Source of the DNA: Triops longicaudatus
Lineage: Eukaryota > Arthropoda > Branchiopoda > Notostraca > Triopsidae
DNA length: 64,000 nt
Assembly (NCBI GenBank): GCA_022885665.1
Contig: JAGQDJ010000123.1
Span: 102,561 to 166,560, forward strand
Direction: 5' to 3'
Shown here piece after piece: positions 51,388-61,339 of the stretch. The translations under genes were made by a program, and so were the position numbers. Positions within the stretch are counted from its first letter, which is position 1. Every line of letters starts with the position of its first letter. The notes under the pieces are model-generated. The model did no database searches and was not told the DNA's origin. It saw only the letters and a program-made list of their open reading frames with translations.

Positions 51388-53100
51388 TGATGATGTTTCA
51401 AATGATTTGGACCATCTCGCGCTGTTCTAATGTGATTGAAAGGGTGGCACTCGACAAAATTCATAAGAAAAGCTTGAGTTTGGTTCTTAAGCTACGGTGC
51501 TTTCCGCTGGCTCCTTTTTTTGTAATTTCTGTAACGTTGAGTGACTAGAAGCTTTTCAGTAGCTTGCTATGGTTTCGTGTTTTATTTGTGTGCATCGTAT
51601 ATCTTACTACATTTATTCTAAATTTTAAAACTTCAAAATGTATTGAATTGAAAAACACGTTTCCCTAAGAAAAATACCATTCGTGTTCGAGTAAAAGCTG
51701 TAAAGATTGTCACTGACTTAACGTGATTTTGATTCTGTAGCATAGTTCTTAGTTTCATTCGATTTGACACAGGTTTGCTTTGGCGCTTTGCATCGTATTC
51801 TGCTTTGCACTTTTTGGTTGTGACATTTGAAAGCACTGGATTTTAGTTGGCACAAAATATTTGAAATGACTTCTGTTTCTGACCTTCGTATATGGTATTG
51901 GGCTTGTGCATTAAGCAAACCTTCCGATCAATGTACATGTGTAACAGTGACATTGCGAACACGTTTGTATATAAAGTTCCAGCAGTAGGCTCCGGCATAC
52001 GTTGGTAAAGTAAAGTAAAGTAAACAAGAAAAAAAATCACGACTCTATTCTAATTAGTAGTCAGGTATATCAGCTTTTTATTATTTCCGATAGTAGTGAC
52101 GGTTGATCGCTCTTCCACGTGATATGCATGCTCAGGGCCGTAACTAGGATTTTGGTTCGGGGCCGGGGTAAATCCCTACTACCTCCCTCCCTAAATACGG
52201 TCTTGCGTATGCTTAAATTGGCAGCTTTTGAAATCGGTAAATACGAATTTGGCATACGAAAATATGTACTGTACCTTCAATTTTCCCGTGCTGAGACGTA
52301 CTCGTTTTTCTTAACAATTGGAATTTTCAAAACTTGACCTTTATGTTAGGGCATGCGAACCCAAAACGAAAACTTCTTCGACATTTGAAACGAATTCCTC
52401 GGAAACGTGCGGCTATGCAAAATTAAACGTCGCGAAACAATAGAATCAGCTGTAATTGTAACGTCGCTTGGAAATTCGTTGCTTAAGAACGTGGTATACT
52501 AGTTTTGTGAAGTTATATAACAAGAGACCTCCTTTTCCCTGAGGGTTATAAAAGAAAAAGCGGTTTAATATGGAAATCTCTCTTGCTTATTTCCCATCGC
52601 TTTCTTTTGTGGCTACCGAGAGTCTGATAATCAGGAAAATAGGTCTAAACTTTCACTTCATATGGAGATCCTAACCCTCACATACAAGCTAACCTAGTTC
52701 CGAACAAAGAACCGAAAGATGACATGGAAACAAAAGGAACATACTGCAAAGGGCGAGAAAACCTTGCGGTGTCAGAATAACAATAAATCCTAATAGAGAT
52801 AGTGCCGTCATAAAATTATTAGTGTGTTTTTGAACATTTTCAAATTAAAAATACAAGTACAAAAGATTTTATTGGTAAAATGTTGGATATAAAAGTACGA
52901 GAAAATAAACAACACATGTGACTTTCAGCCCAGGGTCAGAGTAAGGGATTTTCCCTCGATTTAGAAAAACGGCATAAAAAGGTCTTCGCGAACCAGTTGT
53001 TTTTGTTTTGTAATACACACGTTAGCTACGCTCGGCAAACAGCTCAGCTTTCTAGGAAAACTGTCTACCGGGGATCAGGCCTCGGTTTACCAACAACAGT
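51388..53100. other. Non-coding region before SOD
   Basis: AT-rich and without a supported gene. ORFs at 51633-51918 and 52119-52337 are short and unrecognised. With 49630-51208, which apart from the MITEs is also empty, it separates SUDS3 from SOD. Confidence 0.4.
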
Positions 53101-53106
53101 TTGTCG

Positions 53107-53145
53107 TATAAAAGACAGCAGTGCGCTTGGATCTGCTTAGTTCAC
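53107..53145 (+). promoter_or_regulatory. TATA-Inr core promoter of SOD
   Basis: TATAAAAG at 53107-53114 is followed about 31 bases later by TTAGTTC at 53137-53143, close to the arthropod initiator TCAGTT with A at 53139. The spacing is right for a focused promoter and gives a 5'UTR of about 110 bases before the ATG at 53248. Confidence 0.65.
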
Positions 53146-53247
53146 CGAAAACCTTCCTACCACCGCTGTAGTTTTACCTTCAGCTCACTTTTCCTTTAAG
53201 AATCCCCAAGTGTTGTACAGCATCGGAAAGTGATTCAAACCTTCACC

Positions 53248-54389
53248 ATGAGGTAACTTTCAATTTATCCAAACTTTTACCCCATTATATATCCCTATCA
53301 CTCTTTTTCCAAATTTGCTAATTAACGCTTTCTTTTTCGTATTTTTTTTTACTTTGGGACGTCACGTGTGTGTTTTTCGTCGTTTGGACCCTAAAGATTG
53401 TTCATCGTGTGTTGTTTGGTGTCGGTGGCTCTCGCAGGACAGTTTGGTCCTCCACTCGGCGTAAATGCGAATTTAAAGTCTTTAATATTCGTGTGGAAAT
53501 TGTGGTGAATAATCCTTATTTTCTTAAATTTTCCAGCCTCTGAAGGCGAAAGTGGATTTCAAAGGCGTAGGGGAGTATAAGCACGTAACAGGTTCTTTAA
53601 CATTCGTACAAGCCACGTATGACAGCCCAGTTGTGATCCAAGGCGATATCGAAGGCTTGGCGCCTGGTTTGCATGGCATGCATATTCACGAAAAGGGTGA
53701 TATTAGCGACGACTGCAAAGCAGCTGGTCCTCACTTCAATCCGTTCAAGGTATATTTTTTCTTTATTTCAAGAGTAGGGTTCCAGATTGTATAGAAGCCT
53801 ACGAAGTCTAGAGCTAAATTTATGTTAAAAAGTTTAGGTAGCGGTTCACGTGATTACGATTACATTCACGCTATTTATTTCTTGACATCAGTGTTTCACC
53901 ACTGACTTGTGTATAAAGAAGCTTACTCAGTATCAAGACTGTTTTCCGAGACTAATCATTTGCTCTGATCAAGGGTTTAACATTCTTGTAAAGTTAATGA
54001 AAACAAACCTCCGATTATGGCTGTTTCTGCAGTAGCGCCTCTAGGGACTACGCTGCTGTCAGTTTGTTGTTGTTCTCAAATTGTAATCTCTAATATTTCT
54101 TCATTTATGTACGTAGAAACCCCATGGTGCCCCTACTGACGTTGAACGCCATGTTGGCGATTTGGGCAACATTGAATCCTTGCCCGTAACTCCGCCTACA
54201 TCCCACATTTACATTATTGACGACATCATTTCCCTCTGGGGCGATCGCAGCATTTTGAACCGAGCGGTTGTCATCCACGCTGGCGAGGATGATCTGGGGC
54301 GGGGCAACAACGAGGAAAGCAAAAAGACAGGCAACTCGGGTGCTCGAGTGGCTTGTGGTGTTATTGTACCTGTTACCTACGGCAATTAA
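53248..54389 (+). CDS. SOD: Secreted Cu/Zn superoxide dismutase
   Basis: Exons 53248-53252, 53397-53460, 53537-53749 and 54117-54389; 184 residues. It dismutes superoxide to peroxide and oxygen. The first coding exon holds only ATGAG. Residues 1-16 (MRLFIVCCLVSVALAG) are a clear signal peptide, so it is an extracellular isoform, not the cytosolic SOD1. All metal ligands are visible: HIH in GMHIHEKGD, His in GPHFNP, His in KPHGAP, His and Asp in ERHVGDLGN, and His in VVIHAGEDDLG. The structural disulfide pair (DDCKAAG, VACGVI) and the active-site Arg (GARVAC) are also present. No membrane anchor or heparin-binding tail is seen. Confidence 0.96.
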
Positions 54390-55615
54390 TTGGAAAAATA
54401 TGCCAACGCAATTCTAAGAGAATTCATAACATCTTACACGTTTCCAATAAGATAAATTCTATTTACGTGAATATAGTTAAAAGTAATGCAACAACAATGC
54501 TTAGTCTTTCATTGCAAATGAAGAAGCAGGTGGGCAAGGGAAAGTAAATCAAGAACTGATAAAATATATACATCTTTCTGGAAAAAACCCTAAGCTTCTC
54601 TACATAACAAGAGACACAAGTGAAAAGTTTAACTGGAAGAGTAGAACGCGAATTGGGCGGATCATCCAAAAATGATCGGATCTTCATCCGTTACAAGATG
54701 CATGGATTGTGATCCGTGAGCCCGAAGATCCGAAATCCAAAGTTTGCTGTCGACAATAGATAGACAGGAATCGGAGATCCGTAATCTAAAATACCTTGCC
54801 CGAGATTCATGTGCCAAGATACGAAAACGGCGATACGGAGAAACGTTCCACTCTCGGATTTCAAAAGGCTTGTTCACACAGATTAATTAAGGTCAAGTTA
54901 TTGGAAAAACTTTGCAGCTTGAAATCACTGGAGGAACTTCGCATCCAATTTCGTCCACTTGATGGTATTCGTCAGGTTGACTTTCTGTTTGCGTTGTACA
55001 GTTTCTTCTTTTAGCCAGAGATTGTTGAGTTTCTTTCTCGTTGACTTCGCTTAGCGGCAAAAACTTGTTTTCTTGGGAGTTCGCGAAACAAAATATGCCT
55101 ACCGCTGATGTACTAGTTGGCCTCTGATTAATGATAATCGTAATAAAATTCTTTTTAAATTGGAAACCTTTTCTATAAGTGTAATATTTTAATATTGTTA
55201 GATTTTGTTTTTGTCAATAAAGACATACTTATTTCAACAGAAATAAGCTTTCTAAAAAAGCAACATTCATTTTCACACGCAGAACATGCGGGTTTTGATT
55301 TTACACGGTGCTTTCACGGAACTACTGTAATGAAACACTCTTCTCAATATCCCCCCCCCCCCCGGTTCCCCCACTTCTACCTGTGCCAATTTTAACGCCT
55401 AAACGGTCATTTTTCTCTTTTCTTTTAACAATCTGACATTTTATACCCGAAATGACAAAAGTATGCAGTGCAAATATATCTTCAGGTTTCTAGGAAACTC
55501 AGCAAACGTTATGAGTACGATTGGGTGATTATAATAAAACAAAAGGAGAAGAAAACAGAAAAATCACAACACTATATATCAGCGTAAATGGAGGATTGCT
55601 GTACATTCATCATAC
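54390..55615. other. Region between SOD and receptor A
   Basis: It contains the SOD 3'UTR and the receptor A 3' side. At 54660-54790, GATCCG/GATCGG hexamers recur irregularly in a short span. A 14-base C run lies at about 55351-55364. Nothing coding is supported. Confidence 0.4.
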
Positions 55616-58600
55616 TTAGTCTTCTTCGTCAAGCGCGCAGTAGTTCGCAGGTTCCGCACAACTCTTACTGAATCTCCCAGAAATTGTTTCGTAAATTGTG
55701 CAGTAAATATGATCCTCCGCCGAATTTATGCCCAGCCTTTGACTAATGTTTGAGGTTCTGCTTCTTTCTTTGGTAAGTGAAGCTCTAACAGTTAAAACTC
55801 GCTCTTCATTTTCGTCCTCGTTCCGATTGTTTTGTTTACGCCTCCTACAACTAGACCCGAAAATTAGAAAAGAGTAGAGAACTGTAATAGACGAGGTTCA
55901 ACTGTAACACGTAGCAGTTCTAATAAAAACACAGCCACTGAAGAACACAATTCTCTGAGATGTACAAAAATCTGATTTACCGTAAATAATCGGAACTCAC
56001 TACGAGAAATACCACGTTCTTTTTCGTTTTTTTTTTTTCTTTTTAGTGAAAATAGCAAACTTTAGGCAACAAGTTCATCAAAAGCAAGTTTCGCTGTTTT
56101 TCCATGTGAAAAAAGGCTCAACTATTTTAAACATTATGCTCGACTTTATGGTAGGTATACGTTTAATGAAGTTCACTAGTTACGGGAACATTCGAAATGT
56201 AGAGGGACGGGACTGTTCTTATTACAGTTCGTACAAAAACAATAACTAATAGACTATTATTACTTGAGCGCTGAAAAAACCGTAAGTTCAATAAGCGCAA
56301 CAAACCATATGTATGCAAAAACTTCATAGGAAAAATAACAAAGACTACACGAGAAATTAACTGAATTTGCGGCTTTTTGATGCAAAACGAAGCTTAATGT
56401 TTTCGTTGTCACGTTCCGTTTAAGTGCCCGATTTCTTTTTCCATAAAGCAGAAACTACAGAAGAATGCGCTTATCACAGGCACAAGGATTATAAAACTAT
56501 TTTAAAAGAGGCAACAATTCTAAAGTGACGCTTCAATACAGTTTAGGCTTAAGGTCCCTGTGTACACAACTTTCAGAATTTTTTAAAAATAGATTATAGG
56601 GACACCCTCCAAAGGGGAAAGGTCTGTTTTTTTTTTTTAGCTGACAGGTGAGGGTGAATTGAGTCAAATAGTATCTCTGGATAGAGGCACATTGCATTGT
56701 CATATTGCCGTATTTCTTTTAGCCATCTTGCATTAGCTACCAGATTCGCATCATTACTAGCTCACTTAGTGCAGCTTAAATGACGCAATACGACTGACTT
56801 TAGTGCGTTACGACAAAACTGGCTTATATAGTCATAAGAACACAACGTTGATCAGGAGTAGATCAATACAAAGAAGGACTAATGGGATATTTCAAGGAAA
56901 AAGGTCTCGTCCAGGTTAAAAAGGTTAAAGGGGCATGCATAGGGTTACCATCCGTCCTTAAATGATAAGGACAGTACTTAAATTTGGTATGCCCGTCCTT
57001 AAGGGTGTTTGTCCTTAAATATGTCCTTAAATGGGAGTTGCTGCTAAATTAGTAGATATTTCGTCAGAATAAAAGGACTAAATCATCAATAATGCCGGCC
57101 GCATGCAGTTTCAAGTTCTGTTAAAAATGGCTAGCCGTTCGGCATAGCGGGCCGTGGACAACAGCTATAGCCGTCGAAGTCAAACACACGCTGCTGAAGG
57201 GGAATACAACTGTCATTTCCTATTGGCTCATGGTAAGAGGCTAGTGACTACACACGTATACGTGTGTATACTATACGCACACGTGTGTAATCATTTGTGT
57301 GTTGCTAGCTGCTCTGACACATTGCGAAATGCGAAATGCATGCGAAATTGTTGTCTGACACGAACTTACTCAAAAAAATTTGTCTAAAAGCAAATATTTG
57401 CTGTAGCTACCTTACATGTCTGCGTCAAATACTGACACTGTGTATGCCACGTGTGTTTTCTGCCATCGACAGTCATGTTTTGCTCTTTAGCGCTAAATAC
57501 TGATTGGTTTTACTGGACTTCTTATGGTTTAATTTCTTTGACTAATAAGGAAATTTGGGAAAGTGTTTCTGAAATAAGGGATTTGCACGAAAACCATTTA
57601 ACACTTGATTCTTGCGACAATTTCCTAAGTTGTCCTTAAATTTTATCCGCGTGAGATTGTAACCCTAGGCATGCAATAGCATGAGAAAGACTAACGGTCC
57701 GAAAGAAAAAGAAGAGGAAAAGGAGTCTGTGTTACGACCTTATAAAACCTTAAATTTTCAGACAAGATATTTTAAAAAGTGCTTGACCAATTTCACTTCT
57801 CTTTTATTTTGAAATTTCAATAAAATCATACGTTGTTCCCCAGTTTGCCTGATTTTCATTTTCCCATATGATAAAAAAGTAGCAAAAATTCAACCGTAAG
57901 TTACAAATTTAGTATATGCTTTTTGAAAAAAAAAAAGAAAACCTCAAAACCAGTGCACTCGATATTTCCGATTCTAACATTACTGCTATAACAGCTTCTT
58001 ATTTCTTAACCATTTTTACAATATGATGTCCGTGAATTCCCCATGTAATTATCCCAGAAGGGGTTTGTGTGTAACGGGGCCTTTTAAGTGCTTTTGACTG
58101 CAAATTGGGTGCGCTAACGGTAAAATAAAGGAAAAAGAGTATTTTAAACTAATTTAGTGCAACAAAAATTCAACTCATGATTTGAATTATATTTGAGGGA
58201 TTTTATACGCATCTCAACGTAGCAACGAGCAAAGCTCACGCCGATGAAAGCAATAAAAAAAAAATATACGCATCTCTTAAATCTACCATGCATTTTTCTT
58301 TTCCAGTATTGGATATGTCCGTTTCCTTCTGGCGAAACACATGGACATTCTGTCCCACCCTCAAGTCCAAAGATGCCCCTCCCCCTTCACGGCCTGTAAA
58401 CTAGGGAGAGCCTCTAATTTTCACGTTCATCTAGCGTTATTTTTCGTTTTCTTGAAGCTCACAGTATAGCCTGTAATAACAGAACATTGCTCTCTTCAAG
58501 TGAGTGTGTGTTCTGCTTATACATTCGCTTTGTCCGTATACAAAGTGAGAAACATAAATCTGACAACATTCCGAACTGTCCCTCCCTCCTCTGTGTCTTG

Positions 58601-60390
58601 GAACTCAGTTGGAACGAAAAGCCGCTAAATGTTACGTTAAAACCAAGTAACCTCGCAACCGGTAAATCCATTATGTTTTCTTCTTTTCTTACTTACCATT
58701 TCGTACAAATCAGCACAGTAGACAATGTGATGAGAACAGCCCCGGCAGCTGAGCCAGTACAAGCGTAAACAATCAGATTTTGTATGTCACGTATTGCAAT
58801 CCATGAAACGCATTCGTCACCGTCGACTGTTATAATTTTCAAGTATTGGTTTAGTCCTGTTCCTCATTAAACGCAATAAATTAGGCTTACTAGTAGAAAC
58901 CGATTTGGAAACGTCAAATTGCCATGTCCAATTTGTGGCCTCGTTACAATGCATTTCGTTGCCACGGCTTTGTGCGAAACCAGCATTACATTGAAGGCTT
59001 GCTAAAGGGTAGCTTTCTCTGACGTTGTAGTCTTCAAAGCAAGTAGGCCCAACAACTGTCAAACGACCATTTTGAATTGCGGGTAAAATCTTACAATCTG
59101 AAATAATAAAAAATAATTTAACCAACGAAAGTAGCGAGCAAACGTTGAACTTGAAATGAAAAAGTGCTTTGTTCAGGTAAGAATTCAGTTTCTGTCAGTT
59201 AAAAATATGAATTTGTAGTTAGTTTTATCTTAATTTGTATTACAAGTATATAACGTGCTACTGTACTCCACTTAAAACTTTCTTCGTACCTTTTTCTCTA
59301 TAGGAGACACATATTGGAGCTTTCCGTGTACGCCATTGATAATCTCCGTTGTTTTCCTTGCAAGTAGCTACTTTATTCCCCCATAAAGAATATCCGCTTT
59401 CACAAGAATAATTAGCACTACTTGAATTTACAATCACGGTACCATGTTGTGGTAGATCGGGAGATCCGCAGGTTACATCTAAATAAGGATTTTCGTGAAT
59501 TTACAAGCAAAGTTAGAACGAATATTTGTGAATCAAACTTGGTTGTTGTGTAAAGACTTGCAAAGAGCATATATTTATGGTTGGAACTACACCGGTTTCT
59601 TCTGAGGCTAGGGCAAAATGCACTTTCAGCTTAAAGATTCCTGAGGATCGATTTGATCGACACGTAGATAATATGTGACGATGGTCTTTTAAAAGTTGAA
59701 AATTTTCACATTCTGTCCAGTTCTCAGACGATAGGCGATATAGTATTGACATATTCACTCCATTCCTTATAAGGTCTGTAGTAAGAAGGAAGCGTCGGGT
59801 TAACAGAGAACGTTTAAGTACTTGTTATTTACTGTACTGAGGATTACTTATTTCGCCTAATTGAATTCTAACGGTAAAATAATTCTGGTCAAAGCGTATG
59901 GTAGGAGACTCGATATCTGTGGTGCTTGTGTTAGAAAATCTAAGTGTTCCACAAGTCTCGTCGCTTCCGTCAACAAAGAAGCGTTGGTTAATACTGGTCT
60001 GAATAAAAAGCGACGTGTTATGAAGAATGTCGTAATAATCTGAAAAAGGACAATTAACTAGGATTTCGTTCACACTTATCGTTTAACTTACTGCAAGGAG
60101 GAATGTTTCGATCCCAAATTCCATTACACTGACAGCGTCTGAGCGTAGTTTGAACGTACTCTGTGTCTCTTTTGGAGTAAAAGCCATTGTGACACGTGTA
60201 AGTTACCTGATCACCTTCATCATACGCTTCTTGCTGCGGTACGAGTGAGCCGTGAATTGGCGAGCCGGGACGTCCGCATCGACGAGCTTCTGTTACGAAA
60301 AGCGAGTGACTAGGTATGTAAATACCATTTGAGTTATTTCGTACCTGAAAAACTAAATGCCATAAGGAGCAAAAATATCGAAGATGCCAT
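55616..60390 (-). CDS. Sushi-domain membrane receptor A with ITAM-like tail
   Basis: Exons in transcript order: 60345-60390, 60092-60289, 59848-60039, 59539-59775, 59290-59478, 58891-59097, 58697-58826 and 55616-55850; 477 residues, every coding intron in phase 1 except the last. Residues 1-15 are a signal peptide (MASSIFLLLMAFSFS). A sushi/CCP domain spans about 18-81 (CGRPGSP, VTYTCHNGFY, CNGIWDRNIPPC). A two-exon domain spans about 82-224 with FFVDGSDETCG and ICSLQVF. Sushi 2 (TCGSPDLPQHG, YSCESGYSL) is followed by a less regular sushi 3. The transmembrane helix is at about 374-397 (AAGAVLITLSTVLIC), then CCRRRK. The 78-residue tail has Tyr449, Tyr453 and Tyr470 (IYCTIYETI, then NYCAL 13 residues on). 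The last intron is 2.85 kb and holds a hAT element. Function unknown; a cell-surface recognition receptor is inferred. Confidence 0.8.
56940..57667. mobile_element. 728-bp hAT-like element
   Basis: Terminal inverted repeat TAGGGTTAC / GTAACCCTA, flanked by a perfect 8-bp duplication GGCATGCA (56932-56939 and 57668-57675). GTCCTTAAA-type subterminal motifs are repeated near the left end (at least four) and once near the right end (about 57631-57640). Subterminal repeats and an 8-bp duplication are hAT features. The interior ORFs (57154-57387 and 57451-57639) are short and unrecognised, so it is probably non-autonomous. It lies inside the large intron of receptor A. Confidence 0.85.
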
Positions 60391-61333
60391 TGTCACACGC
60401 ACGAAATTGACTAGTGACACTTTTTGCCTTGGCTTGCTTAAGGTTTTGTTTCATTTTTCCTTCCCAGTTTACATCCGGGACGGAAGCTCCTTTCCCTTTG
60501 CTATCGGAAATTCGAACCGAGAAGTCCGGGAAACCGATAACCATAAATACGTAGTTAAGTTTTGACATACATTTTCTGTTAACTTCGACTTTCCGTACGT
60601 TCCGAATAAGTTGTTGTTTTTTTGTGAAAGAGAAATTGTTCTTTCCCTACATAAAGATTTATTTAAAAGCCTGACACATTATGCACTTTGAAAACACTTT
60701 TCTGACGTCCATAAGCCGAAATGTGCTACGAAGTGTATTTGAGCTTACCTTGAGAGTACAAAAGACGACTTAATGCTCTAATTGTAATTACTATAGGCTT
60801 TTGTAAAAAGAACACTGAGATTGTACGAAATAAGGAGCTTTATAAAACTGTTCTGATGAAACAAACTTAATACAATAAAACTTTATTATAAGCGTTCACT
60901 CCTTTCGAGATCTTAAACTGTTTACAAACGACACGAATGTAACTTATTTTTCAACACAGTAGGCTTATAGCCGAAATTAAAGCACATTCACACATGAAAA
61001 TGAAAGCAAGACAATGGAGTTTACAAGAATTTTGGTCACGTAAAGAAAACATGTTAAATGTATAAAGATGCACTACTTATTATAGGAGTTTTGTCTCAGA
61101 TTTACAGTACAATATCACTGATTATTAGAAAGAATTGATCATTTTCTTCGGGGACTGCCTTGTGCGTATTTCTAAGTTCAGGCAATATCTTTAAGCTTTC
61201 CTTTTTATAGAACAACGCTAAAACAAAAAGTTAGAAAAAAACATGGTATTCAAGACTCGTTCTATGAAGTACTACTGAGACATTCTGAGTGAAAACTCCT
61301 ATTAATTAATTCGATTTTATTCACTTTTCTTAC
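60391..61333. other. Spacer between receptors A and B
   Basis: It should contain the receptor A promoter and 5'UTR (upper part of the minus-strand gene) and the receptor B 3'UTR. It is AT-rich; I see no ORF or repeat to report. Confidence 0.4.
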
Positions 61334-61339
61334 TTTATT
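61334..61339 (-). terminator. Poly(A) signal overlapping receptor B's distal stop
   Basis: AATAAA on the minus strand overlaps the TAA stop at 61335-61337 of the distal reading frame. If used, the 3'UTR would be only a few tens of bases. Confidence 0.4.

Noticed and set aside
54660..54790. GATCCG-rich cluster as an operator or tandem repeat
   Set aside because: The hexamers are irregularly spaced and imperfect; no unit length emerges.
57154..57639. ORFs inside the 728-bp element as a transposase
   Set aside because: Too short, and no BED finger, catalytic or dimerisation motif is visible.
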